Below are positions 53,253 through 63,094 of a stretch of 64,000 bases of DNA, piece by piece; within the stretch, counting starts at the first letter, position 1; each line of letters opens with the position of its first letter. This DNA is from Vibrio thalassae (lineage in GTDB: Bacteria > Pseudomonadota > Gammaproteobacteria > Enterobacterales > Vibrionaceae), in NCBI RefSeq assembly GCF_900089835.1, contig NZ_OANU01000123.1, forward strand, positions 1-64,000, given 5' to 3'. The notes below the pieces were generated by a model. It had not been told where the DNA came from, ran no database searches, and saw only the letters and a list, made by a program, of their open reading frames with translations. The position numbers and the translations under genes were made by a program.

Positions 53253-54008
53253 ATGCAAAATTCACACATCTTCAATGATTCCCTTCCCAAACATATTGCC
53301 ATCATCATGGATGGTAATGGACGTTGGGCAAAATCTAAGGGAAAGCCGCGCGTTTTTGGGCATAAAAAAGGGGTATCTGCCGTTCGTAAAACCATTTCTG
53401 CTGCAGCAAAGCTGAATATTCAAGCTGTTACGCTTTTTGCATTCAGTAGCGAGAATTGGCGTAGACCTGAAGATGAAGTTAGTTTATTGATGGAGCTGTT
53501 TATTACGGTTTTATCAAGTGAAATCAAAAAACTTCATAAGAATAATCTGAGGCTTCGCGTTATTGGCGATAAATCGCGCTTTAATGACCGACTGCAAAAG
53601 AAAATCACCGAAGCGGAAAAGATGACAGAGAACAATACAGGTACTGTTATCAATGTCGCAGCAAACTATGGTGGAAAGTGGGATATTTTACAAGCCACCA
53701 AAACATTAGCGGGGTTGGTTGAGCAAGGTGAATTGTTGGCTGACGATATCACTGAAGAGATGATAGGCCGTTATGTCACTATGTCTGACCTTCCTGATGT
53801 TGACTTGTTAATTCGCACAAGCGGCGAATGCCGAATTAGTAATTTTATGCTTTGGCAAATGGCATACGCTGAAATGTACTTCACGGAAGAGTACTGGCCA
53901 GAATTTAACGAGGACAGCCTGATCAAGGCAATCACTTGGTTTGTGAATCGTGAACGACGCTTCGGTTGTACCGGAGAGCAGGTCAAAGCGTTAATGGAAG
54001 CCAATTAA
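53253..54008 (+). CDS. uppS: Undecaprenyl diphosphate synthase
   Basis: A 251-residue cis-prenyltransferase. HIAIIMDGNGRWAKSKG has the catalytic Asp and diphosphate-binding residues. FAFSSENWRRP, then LPDVDLLIRTSGECRISNFM, MLWQMAYAEMYF and WPEF, are conserved. It makes the C55 lipid carrier for peptidoglycan and O antigen. It starts the uppS-cdsA-dxr-rseP-bamA series. Confidence 0.97.
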   Translation: MQNSHIFNDSLPKHIAIIMDGNGRWAKSKGKPRVFGHKKGVSAVRKTISAAAKLNIQAVTLFAFSSENWRRPEDEVSLLMELFITVLSSEIKKLHKNNLRLRVIGDKSRFNDRLQKKITEAEKMTENNTGTVINVAANYGGKWDILQATKTLAGLVEQGELLADDITEEMIGRYVTMSDLPDVDLLIRTSGECRISNFMLWQMAYAEMYFTEEYWPEFNEDSLIKAITWFVNRERRFGCTGEQVKALMEAN

Positions 54009-54020
54009 GGACGATTTAAT

Positions 54021-54863
54021 TTGAAACAACGAATTATTACCGCCCTAATACTAGCTCCGCTGGTGGTTTGGGGTATTTTTTCATTACCATTAACTTGGTT
54101 TATTGGTTTTGTTGCCGCTGTCTCGCTGATAGGCGCTTGGGAGTGGACGCAATTTACACTGACTCGTTCCCGACTCCTTGCGTTAATTCCCTCAGTACTT
54201 GTGGTGGGATTATCAGTAGTTATTATTCCCTCTGATATCGTCTCTCTAAACCAAGTCGACTCGCTTCATCTGTTATTACTAGGGGTAGGTTTTGGTTGGT
54301 GGCTCATTGCCAGTGGCCTTGCAATGACATACCCAAAGTCGGCACGATTGTGGGAGCATTCTAATGTGCTACGCCACCTTTTTGGCCTATTAACCTTGCT
54401 GCCGTTCTTATGGAGCATTGTTATCCTCAGAGGTCAGCACTATTATCTCGACCCTTACTACGGTTCTAAGTTGGTCTTGTTTGTCTGTTTGATTGTATGG
54501 GCCGCTGATAGTGGTGCATACTTTGCTGGAAAGAGCTTAGGAAAACGTAAAATGGCACCTCATGTTAGCCCTAATAAAACCGTAGAAGGTTTGATAGGCG
54601 GCATTGTCACAGCACTTGTTGTGGCATGGGGAAGCTCACTGCTCTTCGATATCCAGTTTACGAGCTATGTCAGCATGACTATGATTACTTTAGCCACAGT
54701 GGTGATTTCTGTACTTGGTGATTTAGTAGAAAGTATGTTTAAACGAGTGTCGAAGATAAAAGACAGCAGTAACATTATTCCGGGTCATGGCGGTGTCCTT
54801 GATCGAGTGGACAGTCTAACCGCTGCATTTCCTGTATTTGCTCTTCTTTATCTCATTTTCTAA
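54021..54863 (+). CDS. cdsA: Phosphatidate cytidylyltransferase
   Basis: A 280-residue membrane enzyme making CDP-diacylglycerol. The start is TTG 54021 behind TAAGGACG. About eight helices are seen. The CdsA signature is present near the end: SMFKRVSKIKDSSNIIPGHG followed by GVLDRVDS. It also has ADSGAYFAGKSLGKRKMAP. It starts twelve bases after uppS and belongs to the same operon. Confidence 0.95.
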   Translation: MKQRIITALILAPLVVWGIFSLPLTWFIGFVAAVSLIGAWEWTQFTLTRSRLLALIPSVLVVGLSVVIIPSDIVSLNQVDSLHLLLLGVGFGWWLIASGLAMTYPKSARLWEHSNVLRHLFGLLTLLPFLWSIVILRGQHYYLDPYYGSKLVLFVCLIVWAADSGAYFAGKSLGKRKMAPHVSPNKTVEGLIGGIVTALVVAWGSSLLFDIQFTSYVSMTMITLATVVISVLGDLVESMFKRVSKIKDSSNIIPGHGGVLDRVDSLTAAFPVFALLYLIF

Positions 54864-54923
54864 TATTCTTTGTTTGAGCGTAAGTTATTACGCTCTAATC
54901 GATTTATAAGCGGTTGTCATAGC

Positions 54924-56123
54924 ATGCAAAATCTAACCATACTCGGCGCTACTGGTTCTATTGGAGCAAGCACTCTAAAAGTCGTTGCAGAAAACCCGTC
55001 TTCTTTCGCCATCTTTGCTCTCGTTGGCGGTAAGAATGTGACTAAAATGGCTGAGCTGTGCTCAATTTGGCAGCCAAAATATGCGGTTTTAAATGAAGAA
55101 ATTGATGCGTTAGAGCTTAAGCGTATCTTGCCAAGCCATGTGACTACAGACGTTTTGTTCGGTCAAGAAGCCATGTGTATGGTGTCTGAGTCTTCCGAAG
55201 TAGACGTCGTCATGGCTGCGATTGTGGGCGCTGCAGGGCTATTGCCTACGCTTGCCGCAGTCAAAGCGGGGAAACGCGTCCTGTTAGCCAACAAAGAAGC
55301 CTTAGTGATGTCCGGTAAGTTATTTATGGATGCCGTACAACAGTCAGGAGCGCAACTTCTACCAGTAGATAGTGAACATAATGCCATTTTTCAATGTTTG
55401 CCGGCAGATATCCAAACGCACTTAGGCCATTGTCAGTTATCTGAAGCGGGTATTAATCATATCCTATTAACGGGTTCAGGCGGCCCATTTCGATATACCG
55501 ATGTCCCGGCTCTTTCTTCAGTGACCCCTGCACAAGCTATTGCACACCCAAACTGGTCAATGGGCCCTAAAATTTCAGTTGATTCAGCAACGATGATGAA
55601 CAAAGGGTTAGAGTTTATAGAGGCGCGTTGGCTGTTTAATACATCTCGAGAGCAGCTAAAAGTGATCATTCACCCTCAGTCGGTGATTCACTCTATGGTG
55701 CAATATAATGATGGCTCTGTCCTTGCACAAATGGGACAGCCGGATATGGCTACACCCATTGCTTACTCTATGTCTTATCCCGATCGAATGCCATCAGGAG
55801 TCACAGCGCTAGATTTTACCTCGATCAGTGAATTGACTTTTATGGCACCGGACTATGCTAAGTATCCATGTTTAGCTTTAGCAATGGATGCCTGCTTTGA
55901 AGGACAGCATGCCACCACCGCAATCAATGCGGCAAATGAAATCGCGGTCGACGCTTTCTTGTCTGAAAAAATTCGATTTACTGATATTAGCATGGTAAAT
56001 GAGCGTGTTATGTCGAAAGTCTGTTCAGCAAATGAATTTATACAATTAGATAACTTGGAAACTATTCTTGAGCTAGATAGAATGGCTCGAAACTATGCGC
56101 GAGAAATCGTGCGTTCGATATAG
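54924..56123 (+). CDS. dxr: 1-deoxy-D-xylulose 5-phosphate reductoisomerase
   Basis: A 399-residue enzyme of the MEP isoprenoid pathway, starting at ATG 54924 (MQNLTILGATGSIGAST). The NADPH site is GATGSIG. LLANKEALVMSG, PVDSEHNAIFQCL, LTGSGGPFR and NWSMGPKISVDSATMMNKGL follow with metal- and substrate-binding residues. The upstream in-frame start adds eighteen unneeded residues. It supplies precursors for UppS, encoded two genes earlier. Confidence 0.97.
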   Translation: MQNLTILGATGSIGASTLKVVAENPSSFAIFALVGGKNVTKMAELCSIWQPKYAVLNEEIDALELKRILPSHVTTDVLFGQEAMCMVSESSEVDVVMAAIVGAAGLLPTLAAVKAGKRVLLANKEALVMSGKLFMDAVQQSGAQLLPVDSEHNAIFQCLPADIQTHLGHCQLSEAGINHILLTGSGGPFRYTDVPALSSVTPAQAIAHPNWSMGPKISVDSATMMNKGLEFIEARWLFNTSREQLKVIIHPQSVIHSMVQYNDGSVLAQMGQPDMATPIAYSMSYPDRMPSGVTALDFTSISELTFMAPDYAKYPCLALAMDACFEGQHATTAINAANEIAVDAFLSEKIRFTDISMVNERVMSKVCSANEFIQLDNLETILELDRMARNYAREIVRSI

Positions 56124-56139
56124 CGAGAGAATTTGTACT

Positions 56140-57498
56140 ATGACCGACATCCTATGGAACTTCGCGTCTTTTATTGTAGCACTAGGCATTCTAGTTGCCG
56201 TCCATGAGTTTGGCCACTTTTGGGTTGCACGCAAGTGTGGTGTGTATGTCGAAAAGTTCTCAATCGGTTTCGGTAAATCTATCTGGTCTAAAATCGGTAA
56301 AGATGGAACGGAATATAGCATTTCTGTCATTCCCTTAGGGGGATATGTCAAGATGCTTGATAGCCGTGTTGACGAAGTCTCTGAATCAGATCACAAGTAC
56401 GCTTTCGATAAAAAGCCTCTTTGGAAAAGAACCGCTATCGTAGGAGCAGGCCCTGCGTTCAACTTCTTTTTTGCCGTCTTTGCGTATTGGCTAGTGTTCC
56501 TTATTGGTGTTCCAGCTGTAAAGCCAATTATTGGAGAAGTTACGCCTCACTCAATTGCGGCAGAAGCAGGATTAACGTCCGGAATGGAGATTAAGTCCAT
56601 CGACGGAACGCCGACTTTGGATTGGGAATCGGTTAACTTGGGGTTGGTGTCGCATATAGGCGATAACCAAATGACCGTCACAGTTTCATCTGATAGCCAA
56701 ATAGGAACGGACAAAAAGTTAACAATTGATTTGACGGGTTGGAACTTTAACCCAGAAACAGAGTCTGCTATGGGGACGCTCGGTTTTAAACCGTATACCC
56801 CACAAATCAAAACGACGTTAACTAATGTCAGTGAAGATGGTGCTGGTGCTGAAGCAGGTTTAAAAGTCGGTGATACCATCATAGCAGCCGACAATGAAGA
56901 CATTTCTGAATGGCAGCAAGTGGTCGATTTGATACAAGCAAATCCAAACAGCCCAGTGATGTTGGCGGTATTGCGAGACGACAAACCGCTCACGATGACA
57001 TTGACTCCAAGTTCACGCGAACTGAGAGATGGCAGAGTGATTGGGTTTGCAGGTATCGCTCCTGAGATTGGTGAATGGCCAGCGAGTTATCGCTTCGATC
57101 TTCAATACGGACCTGTTGAAGCAGTAGGTAAAGCGATAGCAAAAACAGGACAAATTATTGATCTAACGGCCTCGATGCTGAAAAAGCTGATCGTCGGTGA
57201 CGTTGGCCTGAACAACCTAAGCGGTCCGATTTCGATTGCAAAAGGGGCAGGTACAACTGCGGATTATGGGCTGGTTTATTTCTTAGGATTTTTAGCACTA
57301 ATCAGTGTTAACTTGGGTATTATCAATTTGGTGCCCTTACCAATGCTTGATGGAGGACATTTGTTGTTCTTTGCTATCGAAGCAGTAATTAGAAGACCAG
57401 TACCAGAAAAAGTACAAGAAATGGGGTATCGAGTGGGAGGAGCAATTATCTTCTCATTGATGCTGATTGCAATTTTTAATGATTTTACACGCCTTTGA
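56140..57498 (+). CDS. rseP: Site-2 protease RseP
   Basis: A 452-residue zinc intramembrane protease starting at ATG 56140 (MTDILWNFASF). HEFGHFWVARKCG is the zinc motif in the first helix. Two PDZ domains lie in the periplasm (about 115-310). The last part holds NLVPLPMLDGGHLLFF with the third ligand Asp. RseP cuts RseA after DegS to release sigma-E under envelope stress, and also clears signal peptides. It lies just before bamA, the usual arrangement. Confidence 0.96.
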   Translation: MTDILWNFASFIVALGILVAVHEFGHFWVARKCGVYVEKFSIGFGKSIWSKIGKDGTEYSISVIPLGGYVKMLDSRVDEVSESDHKYAFDKKPLWKRTAIVGAGPAFNFFFAVFAYWLVFLIGVPAVKPIIGEVTPHSIAAEAGLTSGMEIKSIDGTPTLDWESVNLGLVSHIGDNQMTVTVSSDSQIGTDKKLTIDLTGWNFNPETESAMGTLGFKPYTPQIKTTLTNVSEDGAGAEAGLKVGDTIIAADNEDISEWQQVVDLIQANPNSPVMLAVLRDDKPLTMTLTPSSRELRDGRVIGFAGIAPEIGEWPASYRFDLQYGPVEAVGKAIAKTGQIIDLTASMLKKLIVGDVGLNNLSGPISIAKGAGTTADYGLVYFLGFLALISVNLGIINLVPLPMLDGGHLLFFAIEAVIRRPVPEKVQEMGYRVGGAIIFSLMLIAIFNDFTRL

Positions 57499-57545
57499 TA
57501 TCAGAATTTAGGCAGCGGTATTAGCAAGGATTAATTAGAGCAGGT

Positions 57546-59984
57546 ATGGCGATTAAGCATATTCTATTCGCATCTCTACTAGCGACCAGTGTGTCGGCGA
57601 ATGGAGCTGAGGATTTTGTTGTACAGGACATTCGAATTGAAGGTTTACAAAGAGTCGCGCTTGGTGCTGCTCTTTTGAAAATGCCTGTACGTATTGGTGA
57701 CTCGGTTGACAGTAAAGATATCTCAGAGATCATTAACGCCCTCTATCAATCGGGTAACTTTGAAGATATTAAGGTTCTTCGAGATAAAGATGCACTGGTG
57801 ATACGTGTTAAAGAACGTCCAACCATTGCTAGCATCTCTTTCTCTGGTAACAGTGCAATCAAGGAAGAGCAACTACAGCAAAATCTTGATGCATCAGGAA
57901 TTGTTGTTGGTGAAGCGTTAGATCGTACGACGTTGAGCAACATCGAAAAGGGCCTAGAAGACTTCTACTACAGTGTTGGTAAGTATAATGCGAAGGTGCA
58001 AGCGGTTGTGACTCCGTTACCTCGTAATCGTGCTGACTTGAAGTTTGTGTTTTCTGAGGGTGTCTCTGCCAAGATCAAACAGATCAATTTCATTGGTAAC
58101 AAGGTCTTTACCGATCAAGAACTTTTATCGCGCTTTAATCTTAATGTAGATGTGGCGTGGTGGAACTTTCTTGCTGACGATAAATATCAAAAACAAGTGC
58201 TTGCAGGTGATATTGAAGCACTTAAATCCTTCTATCTTGATCGTGGTTACTTAAAATTTAAAGTCGATACGACGCAGGTGTCGATTTCTCCTGATAAGAA
58301 AGGCGTATACATCACTTTAGGTATTGATGAAGGCGAACCTTATCAAGTAAAAGACGTTAAGTTCCGTGGTCAATTGATCGGCAAAGAGGCTGAATTTGAG
58401 AGTATGGTGCCATTTAAAGATGGTGACACATACAACGGATCCAGCGTTACTGCGCTGGAAGAGAATATCAAACGTGTCCTTGGTGAAGCAGGTTATGCTT
58501 ATCCTCAAGTACGTACTATTCCAGAATTTGACGACGAGAATAACCAAGTTTCTTTGGTGATCAATGTCGAGGCTGGCAACCGTATCTACGTGCGTGATAT
58601 TCGATTTACCGGCAACAACTCGACAAAAGATGAAGTTCTCCGCCGTGAAATGCGCCAGATGGAATCAAGCTGGCTAAACTCCAAGTCCATTGAAACGGGT
58701 AAAAACCGCTTAAACCGATTAGGTTTTTTTGAAACGGTTGATGTTCAAACGGTACGTGTACCAGGAACGGACGATCAAGTTGATTTGGTCTATGACGTAA
58801 AAGAGGCAAACTCAGGCAGCATCAACTTTGGTGTTGGTTATGGTACCGAATCGGGTATCAGTTTCCAAGTTGGCCTTCAGCAAGACAACTTTGCCGGATC
58901 GGGTGATCGAGTCGGTATTAGTGCAATGACCAACAAGTACCAGAAAAATATTACCTTGGATTATCGCGACCCATACTGGAACTTAGATGGTGTGAGTTTG
59001 GGTGGACAGGTATTCTATAACGAGTTTGAAGCATCTAAAGCCGGTATTATTGACTATACCGACCAAAGTTATGGTGGAACGCTGACTTGGGGTTTCCCTG
59101 TTGATGAACTGAACTATCTTGAGTTTGGTGGTGGTTACACACACAGTCGACTTGGTAACATCAAAGAATACGTTCAGATCGAGAAGTTTTTGCAGGCTCA
59201 AGAGAAGAACCTTGATGCCGAAGGGAACTTGATTACTGACGATTTCCATCTGACCGCGTCATGGACACGCAACAATCTAAACCGTGGACGTTTCCCAACA
59301 GCAGGTAACCATCAAAAACTCTATGGTAAAGTGACCGTTCCTGGATCGGATGTTCAATACTTCAAGGCGCAATATGACGTCAGACAGTATTTTCCGATTA
59401 CCGATAGTCACAGTTTTACGTTAATGTTAAAAGGGCGCTTGGGTTACGGTAATGGTTATGGTCAAACCAACGGTAATGATAACTTACTGCCGTTCTATGA
59501 AAACTTCTACGTAGGTGGTTTCTCGACGTTACGTGGTTTCCGTCAAAACTCAGTTGGTCCTAAAGCCGTTTACAACGATCCAAATGGTGGTGGCTGTGGT
59601 AGCGTAGGTGGTAATAACCCATGTTATTCGGCGACAGAACAGTCTGTTGGTGGTAACGCCGTTGCTTTGGCAAGTGTCGAATTGATCGTACCTACGCCAT
59701 TTGCTTCGGATGAATTCCGTAACCAAATTCGTACTAGCGTGTTCTTCGATGCAGCAAGCTTGTGGGACACGGAGTTTACGTATATTTCACCAGACCCTAA
59801 CATGCCTGGACAACAGTATTATTACGATTACTCGGATCCGTCGAATTACCGAGCGTCGGTAGGTGTGGCAGTACAGTGGATGTCCCCGATGGGGCCTCTC
59901 GTATTCTCACTCGCAACGCCAGTTAAGAAATTTGAAGGCGATAAAACAGAAGCCTTTACCTTCACAATTGGTAATACTTTCTAA
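57546..59984 (+). CDS. bamA: Outer membrane protein assembly factor BamA
   Basis: An 812-residue protein. A signal peptide ends near AVSANGA. Five POTRA domains cover about 23-425, with FVVQDIRIEGLQRVALGAAL at the first. A 16-strand barrel follows, with FYVGGFSTLRGFRQNSVGP carrying the VRGF/Y-type motif of the inward loop 6. The final strand ends in Phe (TFTIGNTF), the barrel signal. BamA is the core of the machine that inserts beta-barrel proteins, with BamE also encoded in this window. Confidence 0.97.
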   Translation: MAIKHILFASLLATSVSANGAEDFVVQDIRIEGLQRVALGAALLKMPVRIGDSVDSKDISEIINALYQSGNFEDIKVLRDKDALVIRVKERPTIASISFSGNSAIKEEQLQQNLDASGIVVGEALDRTTLSNIEKGLEDFYYSVGKYNAKVQAVVTPLPRNRADLKFVFSEGVSAKIKQINFIGNKVFTDQELLSRFNLNVDVAWWNFLADDKYQKQVLAGDIEALKSFYLDRGYLKFKVDTTQVSISPDKKGVYITLGIDEGEPYQVKDVKFRGQLIGKEAEFESMVPFKDGDTYNGSSVTALEENIKRVLGEAGYAYPQVRTIPEFDDENNQVSLVINVEAGNRIYVRDIRFTGNNSTKDEVLRREMRQMESSWLNSKSIETGKNRLNRLGFFETVDVQTVRVPGTDDQVDLVYDVKEANSGSINFGVGYGTESGISFQVGLQQDNFAGSGDRVGISAMTNKYQKNITLDYRDPYWNLDGVSLGGQVFYNEFEASKAGIIDYTDQSYGGTLTWGFPVDELNYLEFGGGYTHSRLGNIKEYVQIEKFLQAQEKNLDAEGNLITDDFHLTASWTRNNLNRGRFPTAGNHQKLYGKVTVPGSDVQYFKAQYDVRQYFPITDSHSFTLMLKGRLGYGNGYGQTNGNDNLLPFYENFYVGGFSTLRGFRQNSVGPKAVYNDPNGGGCGSVGGNNPCYSATEQSVGGNAVALASVELIVPTPFASDEFRNQIRTSVFFDAASLWDTEFTYISPDPNMPGQQYYYDYSDPSNYRASVGVAVQWMSPMGPLVFSLATPVKKFEGDKTEAFTFTIGNTF

Positions 59985-60034
59985 CTATATATTTTGTAAC
60001 GAAAATAGTTTCTATACGAACAGAGGAATCGACC

Positions 60035-60544
60035 TTGAAAAAATTAATGAAAGCGGCTGGACTTGGCCTAGTTATCCTTACGTCTTCACTGTTTGCAAAC
60101 GCAGCTGAAGCGGCTCAGAAAATTGGCTATGTGAATACGCTTCAAGTTTTCCAAGCACTTCCACAGCGTGAAGCAACGCTGCAAAAATTACAGAAAGAGT
60201 TCAAAGACAAAGCGGCCGAACTGCAAGCTATTCAAGCAGATGCTGCTAAGAAAATGGAAAAACTTCAACGCGATGGCGAGCTACTAGGCAAAGATGAAAT
60301 CGAGAAGCTACGTATCGAAATTGGTCAGCTAGACAGTAAGTACAAGATCAAAGGCCAAGCACTAGAGAAAGAAAGCCAAAGTCGTGAAGCAGAAGAAAAA
60401 CAAAAACTGTTCAAGACAATTCAAGAAGCTGTTGAAAAAGTAGCGAAGAAAGAAGGCTACGACATGATCATCGATATTCAAGCGGTGGGTTATGCAAAAG
60501 AAGAGTTCAATATCTCTAAACAAGTTATCGACTCCCTAAAATAA
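60035..60544 (+). CDS. skp: Periplasmic chaperone Skp/OmpH
   Basis: A 169-residue protein with a signal peptide ending ANAAEA (about 25). The body is a long basic coiled coil (about 45-130, rich in Lys, Glu, Gln), the tentacle of the Skp trimer, and it ends in an extended strand. The start is TTG 60035 behind AGAGGAA. Skp binds unfolded outer membrane proteins on the way to BamA. Confidence 0.94.
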   Translation: MKKLMKAAGLGLVILTSSLFANAAEAAQKIGYVNTLQVFQALPQREATLQKLQKEFKDKAAELQAIQADAAKKMEKLQRDGELLGKDEIEKLRIEIGQLDSKYKIKGQALEKESQSREAEEKQKLFKTIQEAVEKVAKKEGYDMIIDIQAVGYAKEEFNISKQVIDSLK

Positions 60545-60564
60545 AGTATTGCAGTAGGATAGAC

Positions 60565-61596
60565 ATGACAGCATTGACGTTAGCGCAATTAGCCGAGATC
60601 ACTGGTGGTGAAATCCATGGTGATGAGACGACGCTAATCAGCGCGGTAGCACCTATGAATAGCGCGAGTGACGGACAGATTACCTTCCTCACTAATGCGA
60701 AATACGCGAAGCATCTTGGTGAATGTAAAGCATCGGCCATCATGGTGAAAACCAGTGAGTTAGCGCATTGTAAAACCAATGCGCTCGTGGTGGCGGATCC
60801 TTATGTTGCCTACGCTAAGGTTGCTCAAGCATTAGACACAACGCCTTCTCCAGCGTCGACAGGAATCGCGCCTAGCGCGGTTGTGTCGTCAGACGCTAAA
60901 TTGGGTCAGAATGTGTCCATTGGTGCCAATGCTGTTATTGAATCCGGCGCAGAGCTTGGCGACAACGTCGTCGTTGGTGCTGGCTGCTTTATCGGTCAAG
61001 GCGCTGAGTTAGGTCGCAATACTAAGCTTTGGGCGAATGTATCGATTTATCATGGTGTGATCCTAGGTGATGATTGTTTAGTGCAATCAAGTACCGTAAT
61101 CGGTTCTGATGGTTTTGGTTATGCCAATGAAAAAGGCGAATGGATCAAAATTCCTCAAGTTGGAACCGTTCGAATCGGTAATCGTGTAGAAATTGGTGCT
61201 TGTACCACTATTGATCGCGGTGCTCTAGACGATACCATTATTGAAGATAATGTAATTATCGATAACCAAATGCAAATTGCCCATAACGTGCACATCGGAT
61301 ATGGCACAGCGATGGCCGGTGGTACTATTGTCGCTGGAAGTACCAAAATCGGTAAATACTGCCAAATCGGTGGTGCAAGTGTGCTTAATGGGCATATTGA
61401 AATCGCTGACGGTGTTATTGTTACTGGTATGGGAATGGTTATGCGTAGCTTACCTGAGAAAGGTATCTATTCATCGGGCATTCCGCTTCAAACCAACAAA
61501 GAGTGGCGTAAAACCGCAACTCGGGTTCATCGCATCGACGAGATGAATAAGCGCCTCAAGGCGGTTGAAAAACTGCTCGAGCAAACAGAAGACTAG
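60565..61596 (+). CDS. lpxD: UDP-3-O-(3-hydroxyacyl)glucosamine N-acyltransferase LpxD
   Basis: A 343-residue trimeric acyltransferase of lipid A synthesis. An N-terminal uridine-binding domain (about 1-100; GQITFLTNAKYAKHL) precedes the left-handed beta helix (about 105-300) built of hexapeptide repeats. VIGSDGFGYANEKGEWIKIP is the conserved region before the catalytic IAHNVHIGYG His. A C-terminal helix closes. It acts between LpxA/LpxC and LpxH. Confidence 0.97.
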   Translation: MTALTLAQLAEITGGEIHGDETTLISAVAPMNSASDGQITFLTNAKYAKHLGECKASAIMVKTSELAHCKTNALVVADPYVAYAKVAQALDTTPSPASTGIAPSAVVSSDAKLGQNVSIGANAVIESGAELGDNVVVGAGCFIGQGAELGRNTKLWANVSIYHGVILGDDCLVQSSTVIGSDGFGYANEKGEWIKIPQVGTVRIGNRVEIGACTTIDRGALDDTIIEDNVIIDNQMQIAHNVHIGYGTAMAGGTIVAGSTKIGKYCQIGGASVLNGHIEIADGVIVTGMGMVMRSLPEKGIYSSGIPLQTNKEWRKTATRVHRIDEMNKRLKAVEKLLEQTED

Positions 61597-61615
61597 TTTC
61601 TGTGGCTTAACAACG

Positions 61616-61642
61616 AAGGCTCGCTTAAGGCGAGTCTTTTTA
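61616..61642 (+). terminator. Partial terminator between lpxD and fabZ
   Basis: AAGGCTCGC, loop TTAAG, GCGAGTCTTTTT makes a short stem and T run. It lies twenty bases after lpxD and may separate fabZ-lpxA-lpxB as a subunit. Confidence 0.75.
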
Positions 61643-61684
61643 TGTGTGCCAGATAACGTGCGGTCGAGCATTGGCTCCCTCACG

Positions 61685-61714
61685 CTGACACTGAGTGGCA
61701 TTTGGGTATATAAT
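61685..61714 (+). promoter_or_regulatory. Possible promoter of fabZ
   Basis: CTGACA at 61685-61690 and TATAAT at 61709-61714 are separated by 18 bases. The match to sigma-70 is good and follows the partial terminator, 41 bases before the fabZ start. Confidence 0.6.
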
Positions 61715-61754
61715 GCCTCTAGTTATACAAAGAATTGATAATAGGATTTTTACT

Positions 61755-62207
61755 TTGAGTACTGATACAAAAACAATGACAATCACTGAGATCCAGGAAC
61801 TGCTCCCTCATCGCTATCCGTTTCTGTTGATCGATCGCGTTACCGATTATCAAGAAGAAAAGTATCTAACCGCTATTAAAAACGTGTCTGTAAATGAACC
61901 ACAATTTACCGGACATTTCCCACAACTACCTGTTTTTCCGGGCGTGTTGATTTTAGAAGCGATGGCTCAAGCAACAGGCCTACTGGCATTTAAATCGTTC
62001 GGTGCCCCTAAAGGGAATGAGCTGTATTACTTTGCTAGCGTTGATAAAGCCAAGTTCCGTAAGCCAGTGGTTCCTGGCGACCAAATGATTATCGAAGTAG
62101 AGTTTATCAAGGAACGTCGTGGCATTGCTGCCTTCAACGGTGTCGCAAAAGTTGATGGTGAGATTGTTTGTTCTGCTGAGCTAAAGTGTGCTCGTCGAGA
62201 GTTTTAA
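61755..62207 (+). CDS. fabZ: 3-hydroxyacyl-[acyl carrier protein] dehydratase FabZ
   Basis: A 150-residue dehydratase. TTG 61755 (giving MSTDTKTMTITEIQELLPHR) is chosen because GGATT precedes it and the length fits the family; an in-frame upstream start adds twenty poor residues. The catalytic region is GHFPQLPVFPGVLILEAMAQ, with His and Glu. FabZ supplies acyl chains for membranes and competes with LpxC for the shared precursor. It ends one base before lpxA. Confidence 0.96.
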   Translation: MSTDTKTMTITEIQELLPHRYPFLLIDRVTDYQEEKYLTAIKNVSVNEPQFTGHFPQLPVFPGVLILEAMAQATGLLAFKSFGAPKGNELYYFASVDKAKFRKPVVPGDQMIIEVEFIKERRGIAAFNGVAKVDGEIVCSAELKCARREF

Positions 62208-62208
62208 T

Positions 62209-62997
62209 ATGATTCATGAAACCGCTAAGATTCACCCTAGTGCTGTTATTGAAGGTAACGTTACTATCGGTGCTAATACAACAGTAGGTCCTTTTACCTA
62301 TATCTCGGGTGACATCACAATTGGTGACAACAACGAGATCATGTCGCATGTTGTTATTAAAGGACATACGACAATAGGTAACGACAACCGAGTATTCCCA
62401 CAGGCTATCATTGGTGAAGAAAACCAAGATAAAAAATACGGTGGTGAGGATACGCGAGTTGTGGTGGGTGACCGAAACGTCATCCGCGAAAGTGTGCAAA
62501 TTCATCGCGGAACGGTTCAAGACAAGACCCAGACCGTTGTTGGCAACGATAATCTTCTCTGCGTTAATGCTCATATCGCCCATGATGTGATTGTAGGCAA
62601 TCATACTCATATTGGTAACAATGCAATTTTGGGTGGTCACGTGACGGTTGGCGATTACGCTGGAGTAATGGCATTGTCAGCGATACATCCATTCTGTACG
62701 GTTGGTGCTTACGCATATGTTGGTGGTTGTTCGGCTGTGGTACAAGATGTCCCTCCTTACGTTCTAGCACAAGGTAACCACGCCACTCCGTTTGGTCTTA
62801 ACTTAGTTGGTCTTAAACGTAACGGTTTCGAAAAGGCTGAATTGCGTGCTCTACAAAAAGCATACAAAGAGATTTATCGTTCAGGTAAGACTCTGGCTGA
62901 AGTGAAGCCGGTGCTTGCAGAAATGGCGCAAGAGTGGACTTCAGTACAACGCTTAGTGGATATTTTGGAAAACACTGAGCGTGGCATTATCCGCTAA
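62209..62997 (+). CDS. lpxA: UDP-N-acetylglucosamine acyltransferase LpxA
   Basis: A 262-residue trimer. Hexapeptide repeats start at once (MIHETAKIHPSAVIEGNVTI). The catalytic His is in NAHIAHDVIVGN. NHATPFGLNLVGLKRNGFEK is the conserved loop, and helices close the protein. It starts lipid A synthesis by adding a 3-hydroxyacyl chain to UDP-GlcNAc. ATG 62209 is one base after the fabZ stop; an earlier in-frame start would overlap fabZ. Confidence 0.97.
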   Translation: MIHETAKIHPSAVIEGNVTIGANTTVGPFTYISGDITIGDNNEIMSHVVIKGHTTIGNDNRVFPQAIIGEENQDKKYGGEDTRVVVGDRNVIRESVQIHRGTVQDKTQTVVGNDNLLCVNAHIAHDVIVGNHTHIGNNAILGGHVTVGDYAGVMALSAIHPFCTVGAYAYVGGCSAVVQDVPPYVLAQGNHATPFGLNLVGLKRNGFEKAELRALQKAYKEIYRSGKTLAEVKPVLAEMAQEWTSVQRLVDILENTERGIIR

Positions 62998-63019
62998 CGT
63001 AGGCTTTGTTAGTACAAGA

Positions 63020-63048
63020 AAGATCGCTAATTAGTTAGCGGTCTTTTT
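63020..63048 (+). terminator. Hairpin between lpxA and lpxB
   Basis: AAGATCGCTAA, loop, TTAGCGGTCTTTTT forms a stem with T run inside the operon, 23 bases after the lpxA stop. It probably only lowers downstream expression. Confidence 0.7.
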
Positions 63049-63094
63049 CTGTTTTATGGTATTCGAGAAATTTGGGCGAAAATAAGGACTGGTA